Below, one piece after another: positions 1-5,484 of a stretch of DNA of 6,139 nucleotides. The position numbers were made by a program, and so were the translations under genes. Where the stretch lies: the NCBI GenBank assembly GCA_013002105.1, contig JABDKS010000472.1:1-6139 (forward strand), in the 5' to 3' direction. The stretch comes from Pirellulaceae bacterium (lineage in GTDB: Bacteria; Planctomycetota; Planctomycetia; Pirellulales; Pirellulaceae). A model generated the notes under the pieces. It made no database searches. It saw only the letters and a list, made by a program, of their open reading frames with translations, and was not told the DNA's origin. Numbering within the stretch: position 1 is the first letter of the stretch; every line of letters starts with the position of its first letter.

Positions 1-284
1 CTCAGTCGAGCACCGATACACCGGCTGCTGATGCGACGGCGGCTGATCCAGCTGCCAGTGATCCACCTGCCAGTGATCCAGCTGCTAGTGATCCGGCGGC
101 GGGTGATCAGGCTGATGGGGGCGACGCCGAGGCTGCTGTCTCCGCCGAGCCGACCGAGGGCGAAGCGGGAGCTGCCCAGGCGGCGTCTGGTGACGATGCT
201 GGCGCTGATTCGGCCAAAAAGCCCGCAGATTCATCTGTTCAGTCCGAGGAAGGAACGACGGACGACGCCGCTGCGAAAGCCTAA
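1..284 (+). CDS. nusA: C-terminal acidic tail of probable NusA (5' end outside window)
   Basis: Reading in the frame that begins at base 3, the sequence stays open for 93 codons and stops at TAA 282-284. The peptide is almost entirely Ala, Asp, Glu, Ser, Pro and Gly, with only three lysines near the end (an AKKPADSS stretch and a final AAAKA). No aromatic residue or folded domain is visible, so this is a disordered acidic extension. In bacteria the gene directly before infB is usually nusA, the transcription elongation, pausing and antitermination factor, and some NusA proteins carry acidic C-terminal repeats that bind other factors. The NusA call therefore rests on gene order and the acidic character alone; no S1 or KH domain is in the window. 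Residues 15-39 of the visible part are five 5-residue repeats. Another frame is also open here but would give an Arg/Pro-rich peptide, the usual shadow of GC-rich Ala/Asp codons. Confidence 0.55.
   Translation, partial: QSSTDTPAADATAADPAASDPPASDPAASDPAAGDQADGGDAEAAVSAEPTEGEAGAAQAASGDDAGADSAKKPADSSVQSEEGTTDDAAAKA
45..119 (+). repeat. Five 15-bp tandem repeats coding for DPAAS-type pentapeptides
   Basis: Five in-register 15-bp units start at 45, 60, 75, 90 and 105, each beginning GATC. They encode DPAAS, DPPAS, DPAAS, DPAAG and DQADG. The first three are nearly identical at the DNA level (GATCCAGCTGCCAGT consensus) and the last two have diverged. Because the unit is a multiple of three, copy number can change without a frameshift. 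It lies inside the acidic tail of the upstream gene. Confidence 0.85.
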
Positions 285-291
285 ATTGCCG

Positions 292-311
292 CCCCAAGCA
301 CTGCTCTGGGG
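292..311 (+). terminator. Hairpin just after the upstream stop codon, no U-tract
   Basis: CCCCA (292-296) pairs with TGGGG (307-311), and an inner AGC/GCT stem (297-299 with 303-305) leaves loop ACT and a bulged C at 306. It starts 8 nt after the TAA. No T-run follows (TGGGCTGCG), so it is not a standard intrinsic terminator. It may instead be a stability or processing element at the 3' end of the upstream message. Confidence 0.35.
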
Positions 312-391
312 TGGGCTGCGTCAAGAAGCCGCTAAAAGTTTAGTGAGCGACCTCTGCGAATGACGAGTTTTTCGCTATTCTATTAGGGATC

Positions 392-406
392 CGGTCCGCG
401 AGGACC
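392..406 (+). other. infB leader hairpin 1 (GNRA tetraloop, repeat copy A)
   Basis: GGTCC (393-397) pairs perfectly with GGACC (402-406) around the loop GCGA, which fits the very stable GNRA tetraloop class. The string CGGTCC followed by GAGGACC recurs in hairpin 463-479, so the two are copies of one module. Either 5' arm could also pair with either 3' arm, which allows alternative long-range folds. Confidence 0.55.
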
Positions 407-415
407 AACAAAGAC

Positions 416-427
416 GCCCGTGAGGGC
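416..427 (+). other. infB leader hairpin 2 (GNRA tetraloop)
   Basis: GCCC (416-419) pairs with GGGC (424-427) around the loop GTGA, a second GNRA-type tetraloop only 9 nt after the first. The short stem is supported mainly by its GC content and its place in a row of hairpins. Confidence 0.45.
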
Positions 428-462
428 TGAATTTGAAAGACGAAGACGACCCCCGGTTCGGT

Positions 463-479
463 CGGTCCACAGAGGACCG
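463..479 (+). other. infB leader hairpin 3 (repeat copy B)
   Basis: CGGTCC (463-468) pairs with GGACCG (474-479) around loop ACAGA, a perfect 6-bp GC-rich stem. It repeats the CGGTCC...GAGGACC module of hairpin 392-406. A competing stem is possible: CGACC (447-451) with GGTCG (460-464), which would use up the first bases of this stem. The region could therefore fold in two mutually exclusive ways. The hairpin ends 11 nt before the GGAGGA ribosome binding site. Confidence 0.55.
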
Positions 480-490
480 TCTGCATCGAT

Positions 491-510
491 GGAGGAAATA
501 CTTTATGTGA
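491..510 (+). promoter_or_regulatory. Strong Shine-Dalgarno followed by a start-stop (AUG-UGA) element in the infB leader
   Basis: GGAGGA at 491-496 is the best Shine-Dalgarno match upstream of any start in the window. Eight bases later comes ATG (505-507), directly followed by TGA (508-510), an upstream open reading frame of one codon. The same site could serve a GTG at 507 in the frame running to TAG 633-635 (42 codons), which would cross the infB start. The element is in the infB frame but 84 nt upstream, with in-frame stops at 508 and 571, so it cannot be an N-terminal extension of IF2. A regulatory, ribosome-trapping or coupling role is inference. Confidence 0.45.
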
Positions 511-526
511 TCGAAACCAAACCACT

Positions 527-560
527 GAACCCATTGGACACCAACGATGGTGGTGGGTTC
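527..560 (+). other. Stem-loop immediately upstream of the infB ribosome binding region
   Basis: GAACCCA (527-533) pairs perfectly with TGGGTTC (554-560). Inside it CACC (539-542) pairs with GGTG (549-552) around loop AACGAT, leaving a five-base bulge on the 5' side and one base on the 3' side. It ends 14 nt before the weak AGGA (575-578) of infB and could affect ribosome access or mRNA stability. Confidence 0.45.
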
Positions 561-588
561 CAAATGAAATTGACAGGATTTTTACCCC

Positions 589-3429
589 GTGCCCGCACGC
601 ATTTACGCGCTCGCAAAAGAACTCAACCTCGATAGCAAAGATCTCGTTGATATCGTCAAAAAGGTCGGTATCACCGGAAAAGGTTCAGCGCTTGCCAGTC
701 TATCCGATGACGAAGAACAACGAGTGCGCGAGCATCTTGATTCTTCCAGCCAGCCCGCTGAACCCGTAGCAGCCACCACTGCTCCCACGGCTGTGCGCGA
801 ATCGATCACGCCCGAACGGGCCAAGCCCAAGACGATCAATATCGGGCGAAGCTCCGGTCCGCGATCTGCTTCGAAGGCATCGCCCGCTTCCAAGGCATCC
901 TCGGGAAAAAGCGACGGTCCGGTGGTTCGTGGTCCCGCTGCGCTACCGCCGGTCGAGCCAACGCCTGCGGAACCCGAACAGGAAAAGGTCAAGCCCCAAG
1001 CGCCGGATGTCAAATTGCCGCGACGCTCCGGTGGTTTGGCGTCGCGAATGGGATCTCGAGCCGGTTCAAGCCAGGACCCCGTGAAACCAATTCGTTCCTC
1101 GGATTCGGCAAGTCCGTCTCGCTCTGACCAGGGTGGTGGACGCATCCGATCGCTCGATCGTTCCGGCGGGGACGTCAAAAAGCCAAGCGAAGCCGGTAAG
1201 GCAAAGAAACGCGAGCCCCGCGTTAATATCAAGATGGCCGCGCTGGGTGAAGCGAAAGGTCCCGCGCCTACCAAGAGTGCAAACGAGCCGAAAGCACAAA
1301 AGCCGGACGTAAAACTGAGCAAGGATGTGATCGCCGGTCACAAACAGGGAATGGCTGCGCCTCTGGAGCAATTGGCCAAGGAAGACACCGAAAAGAAACG
1401 CGTCAAACGCGGCGGGTTAAGTGGCTTCACCGGCGAGAAAAGCCGTCGCGGTGGGGAGGAGGAAGAAAAGCCTCGAACCAAGAAGGGCTTGGCCGGGATG
1501 GCTAGCGCCCGAGCTGAACGCTCGCGAGGAAATCGACGACAGAATTCCGGTTTGGATCGCTCCGGCGGCTACGGCGGACGTGACTCCGGTCAGCGTCGTA
1601 CGCTTAAACGAAAAGGCACCAACACTGCGGCACCTCGAAAAGATGCTGTCGTTTTGGAGCTGCCTTGCACCGTTCGTAGTTTCTCCGAAGCTGCCGGTGT
1701 GCCTGTTGCTCAAGTGCTGAAAGTGCTGATGGGCATGCAGATGATGATCAATATTAACTCCGAGTTGGACCTGGAAGTGGCGGAGATGATTGCCACGGAA
1801 ATGGATTTGACAATCGAGCTGAAAGCATCCGAAACGCTCGAAGACGAGTTGATCACGGAGCTTGAAAACAAAGAAGACGATCCCGATTCGCTATTGCCAC
1901 GTGCCCCGATCGTTACGTTTCTCGGTCACGTCGATCACGGTAAAACCAGTTTGCTGGATCATTTGATCGGTATCGATGTCGTCAGCGGTGAAGCAGGTGG
2001 GATCACGCAGCACATCCGAGCTTATGAAGTCGAGAAGGATGGGCGAAGCGTCACGTTTGTCGATACGCCCGGTCACGAAGCCTTTACCGAAATGCGAGCT
2101 CGTGGTGCGAACGTAACCGACATTGCTGTCCTGGTCATTGCCGCCGATGACGGAATCATGCCGCAGACCGAGGAAGCGATCAGTCACGCCAAAGCGGCTG
2201 AAGTTCCGATCGTTGTCGCGTTGAACAAAATTGATCTCGAAGGAGTCGATGCCAACCGTGTTCTGACTCAGTTGACCGAATATCAACTGACGCCCAGTGA
2301 ATGGGGTGGCGATGTCGAAGTCGTCCGTACCAGTGCGATTAAAGGCACCGGGATGGATGAATTGCTTGAGACTTTGTTAACCGTCGCAGAATTGAATGAG
2401 TACACCGCTAATCCCAATCGCGAAGCGTTGGGGGTTTGTTTGGAATCCGAACAGCAAGGCGATCGTGGTGTGGTCGCAAAATTGGTTGTCCAGAATGGCA
2501 CAATGAACGTCGGTGACATCATTGTTTGCGGTCCTGCCTATGGCCGCGTGCGTGCGATGAGCAACACGTTGACCGGCGAGACAATGACCGAGGCCGGGCC
2601 GAGTACACCAGTGAATTTGATGGGATTGGATCAAGCACCTGGTGCGGGTGATCGATTCCATGTGCTCAGCGATATCGGCCAGGCTCGCGAGATCGCAGCT
2701 AGTCGTGAGTATGCATCCAATCGCGAAAATCTGTCCGGCGTCACAACGAAAGTGACGTTCGAGAATTTCCAAGAGATGCTGCAAGATGGACGTTTGGGAC
2801 AAAGCGAGGAACGCGTCAAGTTGAACTTGATCGTTCGTGCCGATGTGAAGGGATCTCTGGAAGCGATCGACAAAGAACTTGCAAAGTTCGATCACCCCGA
2901 AGTCGAGTTGCGTGTTTTGCAGCGAAGCGTTGGCGGGGTCACCCTTGCCGACGTGACATTGGCGTCCGCATCCGACGCCGTGATCGTTGCCTTCAATGTG
3001 ATTCCCGACGAACAAGCACGGGCACTGGCCGACGACCGGGGTGTCCAAGTGCGTCGTTATGAAGTGATTTACAAGTTGACCGACGACATCAAAGCGATGA
3101 TCGAAGGTCGTTTGAAACCTGAAGAACGCGTTGTCGAACTCGGCCGGGCCCTGGTCAAGCAGGTCTTTTCTATTAGCCGTGTCGGGACAATTGCCGGTTG
3201 CTACGTGGCACAGGGTTCGATTCAACGTGGATGTCGCATCCGCGTCAATCGTGACGGCCGAACGATCGGCGACTACGCATTGGATTCGCTCAAACGAATC
3301 AAGGAAGACGTCAAGGAGGTGCCTCGCGGAATGGAGTGCGGGATTCGGCTGCAAGGATTCAATGACATCAAGCAGGATGATGTACTTGAGGCGTATCGAA
3401 TCGAGGAAGTCGCTCGAACTCTCGATTGA
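589..3429 (+). CDS. infB: Translation initiation factor IF-2
   Basis: IF2 is the cytoplasmic GTPase that brings fMet-tRNA to the 30S subunit and promotes 50S joining. The GTG start at 589 gives [20 protein letters not shown], a typical IF2 N-terminal helical domain; an in-frame TGA at 571 rules out any upstream start, and a weak AGGA lies 10 nt before. Residues ~51-345 are a long disordered linker rich in Lys, Arg, Ser, Gly and Pro, with short repeated motifs. A second IF2_N-type domain covers ~352-405. The G domain has all motifs: GHVDHGKT (446-453), GGITQHI (470-476), DTPGH (492-496), NKID (546-549) and SAIKG (582-586). Beta-barrel domain II starts near 612, domain III near 742, and the fMet-tRNA-binding C2 domain runs from ~850 to the end ([18 protein letters not shown]). 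At 946 aa it is longer than E. coli IF2 (890 aa) because of the linker. rbfA follows 101 nt later. Confidence 0.98.
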   Translation: MPARIYALAKELNLDSKDLVDIVKKVGITGKGSALASLSDDEEQRVREHLDSSSQPAEPVAATTAPTAVRESITPERAKPKTINIGRSSGPRSASKASPASKASSGKSDGPVVRGPAALPPVEPTPAEPEQEKVKPQAPDVKLPRRSGGLASRMGSRAGSSQDPVKPIRSSDSASPSRSDQGGGRIRSLDRSGGDVKKPSEAGKAKKREPRVNIKMAALGEAKGPAPTKSANEPKAQKPDVKLSKDVIAGHKQGMAAPLEQLAKEDTEKKRVKRGGLSGFTGEKSRRGGEEEEKPRTKKGLAGMASARAERSRGNRRQNSGLDRSGGYGGRDSGQRRTLKRKGTNTAAPRKDAVVLELPCTVRSFSEAAGVPVAQVLKVLMGMQMMININSELDLEVAEMIATEMDLTIELKASETLEDELITELENKEDDPDSLLPRAPIVTFLGHVDHGKTSLLDHLIGIDVVSGEAGGITQHIRAYEVEKDGRSVTFVDTPGHEAFTEMRARGANVTDIAVLVIAADDGIMPQTEEAISHAKAAEVPIVVALNKIDLEGVDANRVLTQLTEYQLTPSEWGGDVEVVRTSAIKGTGMDELLETLLTVAELNEYTANPNREALGVCLESEQQGDRGVVAKLVVQNGTMNVGDIIVCGPAYGRVRAMSNTLTGETMTEAGPSTPVNLMGLDQAPGAGDRFHVLSDIGQAREIAASREYASNRENLSGVTTKVTFENFQEMLQDGRLGQSEERVKLNLIVRADVKGSLEAIDKELAKFDHPEVELRVLQRSVGGVTLADVTLASASDAVIVAFNVIPDEQARALADDRGVQVRRYEVIYKLTDDIKAMIEGRLKPEERVVELGRALVKQVFSISRVGTIAGCYVAQGSIQRGCRIRVNRDGRTIGDYALDSLKRIKEDVKEVPRGMECGIRLQGFNDIKQDDVLEAYRIEEVARTLD

Positions 3430-3440
3430 TCGACGCTCTG

Positions 3441-3465
3441 CTGATCGGGTCGCAGTTCGATCCAG
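3441..3465 (+). other. Weak hairpin in the infB-rbfA gap
   Basis: CTGATCG (3441-3447) pairs with CGAT (3458-3461) plus CAG (3463-3465), with one bulged C and a 10-nt loop. No T-run follows, so termination between infB and rbfA is not supported. The rest of the 101-nt gap shows no Shine-Dalgarno and no other clear signal. Confidence 0.2.
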
Positions 3466-3530
3466 TGACAAATTCGGCTCAGCGGTTTTCCCATTCACTT
3501 TCACCCCCACTTACGCACCAACATCTATCC

Positions 3531-4016
3531 GTGACCAGTCGACGATTGCTAAAAGCGGCCGAGGCGATTCGTGAAGTCGTCGCATCGTCGATTTTGACGG
3601 AGTTGCGAGATCCACGCGTGAAAGATGTGACGGTCATCTCGGTGGAAGTCTCGCCGGACATGCGTGAGGCAAAGGTCTCGGTCAGCATCATGGGCAGTGA
3701 AAAGCAGAAACAAAATTCGCTGCGGGGGCTGCAGAATTCAGCCGGTTTTTTGCAAAGCAAGATTGCCGACCGAATCGATTCGCGATACACGCCGCGTCTG
3801 CAGTTCGTGCTGAACAAAGGCGCTGACAACGCATTGGTCGTTGGCGAACTGTTGGCAAAGATTCAACGTGAAAGAGAAACCGGCGACCCGTCAGACTCGC
3901 TTTCGGACCGTCATGATGCCGATCAGATCGCTGACGCCCTGTCTGCCGATGTCAAAGAGCCCGCGGGCAGTTCGACGCATGAAGATCCCCCCAGAGAGAG
4001 CTCCAACGATAATTGA
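3531..4016 (+). CDS. rbfA: Ribosome-binding factor A (30S maturation factor)
   Basis: RbfA binds the 30S subunit and helps 16S rRNA 5'-end processing and late 30S maturation, with a role in cold adaptation in E. coli. The GTG start at 3531 gives VTSRRLLKAAEAIREVVASS, which matches the usual RbfA N-terminus. The frame is open further upstream to a TTG at 3426, but that extension (SHSLSPPLTHQHLS and similar) does not look like RbfA. The type II KH-like fold is visible: helix 1 to ~22, the hallmark LRDPRV (25-30), strand VTVISVEVSPDMREAKV (33-49), and the helix-kink-helix with S-A-G at 70-72 in LQNSAGFLQSKI, then RYTPRLQFVLN. Residues ~110-161 are an acidic, disordered tail (161 aa total against 133 in E. 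coli). No Shine-Dalgarno precedes the start; the bases before it are pyrimidine-rich. Position after infB is the standard order. Confidence 0.95.
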   Translation: MTSRRLLKAAEAIREVVASSILTELRDPRVKDVTVISVEVSPDMREAKVSVSIMGSEKQKQNSLRGLQNSAGFLQSKIADRIDSRYTPRLQFVLNKGADNALVVGELLAKIQRERETGDPSDSLSDRHDADQIADALSADVKEPAGSSTHEDPPRESSNDN

Positions 4017-4036
4017 TCGCTGCTAGGCGATTGATT
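4011..4036 (+). terminator. Ten-pair hairpin spanning the rbfA stop codon
   Basis: AATTGATCGC (4011-4020) pairs with GCGATTGATT (4027-4036) over ten positions, eight Watson-Crick and two G-U, with loop TGCTAG. The rbfA TGA (4014-4016) lies inside the 5' arm. No T-run follows, so it is either a weak or factor-dependent terminator or an mRNA 3'-end stabiliser. A ribosome terminating at rbfA would cover and melt the 5' arm. Confidence 0.4.
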
Positions 4037-4058
4037 GCTGAGCCGATCGGCTTACAGT
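4031..4058 (+). promoter_or_regulatory. Candidate promoter for the H1-like gene
   Basis: TTGATT (4031-4036) and TACAGT (4053-4058) each match four of six bases of the sigma-70 type consensus, with a 16-bp spacer that contains the palindrome 4041-4052. Transcription would start near 4065, giving a leader of about 65 nt. Matches of this quality occur often by chance. Confidence 0.2.
4041..4052 (+). promoter_or_regulatory. Perfect 12-bp palindrome AGCCGATCGGCT
   Basis: The 12 bases are their own reverse complement. As DNA this could be an operator half-site pair. As RNA it gives only a short stem (AGCC/GGCT, extendable by a G-U and a U-A pair) with loop GATC. It falls between a candidate -35 (4031-4036) and -10 (4053-4058) for the next gene. 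Confidence 0.35.
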
Positions 4059-4129
4059 GACGCATTGAAGAGTATTGGCCCCGAATCGAAACCTCCCGCA
4101 ACCTTTAACCCCAATCGATTTGCAACACG

Positions 4130-5389
4130 ATGGCTGCAAGTAACCGAGCACAACTCATCACCAAGCTGCACACGGTGCTGAAAAAGAAATATCAGGCTCC
4201 TCCAACGCAGCCGACGCGACCCATGTTGGAGCATCTGCTCTATGCATGTGTGCTCGAGGACTGCCCAGCGGACCTGGCCGACGGAGGCTTCGCCAAGTTG
4301 GAGCAGGATTTTTTTGATTGGAACGAAGTACGTGTGACGACGGTTACCGAACTGAGCCACGTGCTGTCGCGGTTGCCCGATCCGGTCAAGGCGGCGCGAC
4401 GTCTGAAAGAAAACTTGCAAGCGGTCTTCGAGGAGTTCTATACGTTCGAACTGGATCACCTCAAAAAAGAAAATCTTGGCAAGGCCGTCAACAAATTCGA
4501 AAAGATGCCGGCGATGACGCCGTTTGTATTGGGCTATACGGTTCAGCATGGCTTGGGTGGTCATTCGATCCCAGTCGATTTTTCGGCGATGATGATGATG
4601 CTGGCGACGGAGATCGCCACGCAAGCCGAAGCCAAGTCGGGACGCGTACCGGGTTTGGAGCGAGCAATTCCAAAAAATAAAGGGATCGAATTTGCCACAC
4701 TTTTGCACATCGCCGCGGTGGGGCTGTCCGGTGATTTGAAGGACAAGAAGGCACGCGAGACGATGGACGCGGTTAATAAAGGATCCAGTCAACGATTAGA
4801 TGATTGGATTGCCAGCAAGAAGGCCGCCAAGCGACGCGGAGTCAAACGTAAAGCGGAGGCTAAGGCGAAGGCCGAAGCCGATGCGAAGGCGGCAGCCGAA
4901 GCGGCACGTCTTGCCAAGATCGCAGCAGCTGAGAAGGCTGCCAAAAAAGCTGCCTCCAAAGCGGCCGCCAAGAAGAAGTCGACAACCCGCCCTGAACCTG
5001 TGAAGTCGGTTTCAGCGTCTACCTCCAAAACCGCCAAATCAAAGTCCACCAAAAAGGTCGCTGTTACCGCCAAAAAGGCTGCGAAGAAACCGGCGAAAAA
5101 GGCTGCCGCGGCGAGCAAGAAGAAGCCGGTCAAGAAGTCGACGGCCAAGAAACCGACATCCAAGAAATCCACCTCCAAGAAACCAGCAACAAAAAAGCCG
5201 ACAGCCAAAAAATCGGCGGCTAAAAAGGCCACCGCGACCAAATCAAAATCGGCGTCCAAGAAGGCATCTAAAAAGACAGCTGCCAAAAAATCGCCTGCAA
5301 AGAAAAAACCAACCAAGAAGAAGGGCGTCAAAAAGGCGGCCAGTAAGAAAAGTTCCAGTCGGAAATTGACGAAGCGTAAACCGCGATAA
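4130..5389 (+). CDS. Degenerate HhH-GPD (endonuclease III-like) domain fused to a histone H1-like lysine/alanine tail
   Basis: Seen: ATG at 4130, no Shine-Dalgarno, 419 aa in two parts. Residues 1-228 are mixed and globular, with only two cysteines (40, 45). Residues 230-419 are about one third Lys and one quarter Ala, without aromatic residues, Cys, His or Met. They begin with an Ala/Lys/Glu helical stretch (~231-283), pass a S/T/V-rich spacer (~284-310), and end in KKxxx pentads. Inferred: residues 31-200 follow endonuclease III. PMLEHLLYACVLED fits its N-terminal helix, FFDWNEVRV and VTEL follow, and MPAMTPFVLGY to IPVD (126-150) aligns without gaps to E. coli Nth LPGVGRKTANV to IAVD. The catalytic Asp is kept (D150); the Lys is replaced (F132), GVG is lost, and the iron-sulphur cysteines are absent. 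It probably binds DNA or RNA, with the tail neutralising phosphate as in H1, Hc2 or BpH1. Glycosylase activity is doubtful. It could simply be a planctomycete nucleoid protein; the tail call is safe, the fold call moderate. Confidence 0.8.
   Translation: MAASNRAQLITKLHTVLKKKYQAPPTQPTRPMLEHLLYACVLEDCPADLADGGFAKLEQDFFDWNEVRVTTVTELSHVLSRLPDPVKAARRLKENLQAVFEEFYTFELDHLKKENLGKAVNKFEKMPAMTPFVLGYTVQHGLGGHSIPVDFSAMMMMLATEIATQAEAKSGRVPGLERAIPKNKGIEFATLLHIAAVGLSGDLKDKKARETMDAVNKGSSQRLDDWIASKKAAKRRGVKRKAEAKAKAEADAKAAAEAARLAKIAAAEKAAKKAASKAAAKKKSTTRPEPVKSVSASTSKTAKSKSTKKVAVTAKKAAKKPAKKAAAASKKKPVKKSTAKKPTSKKSTSKKPATKKPTAKKSAAKKATATKSKSASKKASKKTAAKKSPAKKKPTKKKGVKKAASKKSSSRKLTKRKPR
5117..5359 (+). repeat. 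Pentad KKxxx repeats in the H1-like tail
   Basis: From residue 330 to 410 the tail is built of five-residue units beginning with two lysines, for example KKPTS, KKSTS, KKPAT, KKPTA, KKSAA, KKATA, then KKTAA, KKSPA, KKKPT, KKKGV, KKAAS and KKSSS. The register slips once around 370-380. At the DNA level this is a degenerate 15-bp tandem repeat rich in AAG and AAA. Such tails in bacterial H1-like proteins often vary in length between strains. Confidence 0.8.
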
Positions 5390-5405
5390 TCTAAATTGGT
5401 AAACT

Positions 5406-5449
5406 GATGTGCTTGCCGAGCAACCGTTGTTTGCTCCCCTCCGTACATC
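5406..5449 (+). terminator. Two-part hairpin between the H1-like gene and yebC
   Basis: The inner stem GAGCAA (5418-5423) pairs perfectly with TTGCTC (5431-5436) around a 7-nt loop. The outer stem GATGTGC (5406-5412) pairs with GTACATC (5443-5449) using one G-U. An internal loop separates the two. It lies 16 nt after the TAA (5387-5389). What follows (TTGTCAAATCC) is only moderately T-rich, so terminator function is possible but not clear. Confidence 0.4.
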
Positions 5450-5479
5450 TTGTCAAATCCTCCTCTTTTGCATTTTGAT
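5450..5479 (+). promoter_or_regulatory. Candidate promoter giving a nearly leaderless yebC transcript
   Basis: TTGTCA (5450-5455) matches five of six bases of the -35 consensus and TTTGAT (5474-5479) four of six of the -10, with an 18-bp spacer. The expected start point would be within a base or two of the yebC ATG at 5485, so the transcript would be leaderless. That fits the absence of any Shine-Dalgarno, but the evidence is consensus matching only. Confidence 0.25.
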
Positions 5480-5484
5480 CAGTC

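Larger units (their letters stand above)
285..588 (+). other. Long structured leader between the upstream gene and infB
   Basis: These 304 nt separate the upstream stop from the infB GTG start, far longer than the other intergenic gaps in this window (101, 113 and 95 nt). I see no convincing protein gene, tRNA or mobile element. The stretch holds a post-stop hairpin (292-311), an AT-rich patch around 366-388, three compact hairpins (392-406, 416-427, 463-479), a strong Shine-Dalgarno before an AUG-UGA pair (491-510), and a further stem-loop (527-560) just before the infB ribosome binding region. The AT-rich patch could hold a promoter, but no good -35/-10 pair is visible. The arrangement suggests a cis-acting RNA leader controlling infB; this is inference from structure only. 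Confidence 0.5.

Noticed and set aside
31..363. Open frame coding an Arg/Leu/Pro-rich 110-residue peptide
   Set aside because: It overlaps the acidic tail in another frame; the composition is what GC-rich Ala/Asp codons give when read out of frame, and no ribosome site is present.
570..575. Perfect TTGACA -35 hexamer just before infB
   Set aside because: No -10-like hexamer lies 15-19 bp downstream; the bases there are GC-rich infB coding sequence.
603..1322. 239-codon minus-strand frame opposite the IF2 linker
   Set aside because: Low-complexity Ser/Arg/Gly-rich shadow of the linker with no start signal.
1351..1500. Possible internal starts in infB giving shorter IF2 isoforms, as in E. coli
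   Set aside because: ATG 1351 and ATG 1498 are in frame, but the purine-rich stretches nearby are at the wrong distance (adjacent, or more than 30 nt away), so sequence alone does not support them.
2377..3510. 377-codon open frame on the minus strand
   Set aside because: It lies fully antisense to conserved IF2 domains II-IV, has no recognisable domain, and is a shadow of constrained codon use.
3426..3530. N-terminal extension of rbfA from a TTG overlapping the infB stop
   Set aside because: The added 35 residues lack family similarity, while GTG 3531 gives the standard RbfA N-terminus.
4789..5448. 219-codon minus-strand frame rich in Phe, Leu and Ala, looking like a membrane protein
   Set aside because: It is the reverse complement of the AAG/AAA/GCC-rich lysine-alanine tail, which automatically yields Leu/Phe/Ala codons.
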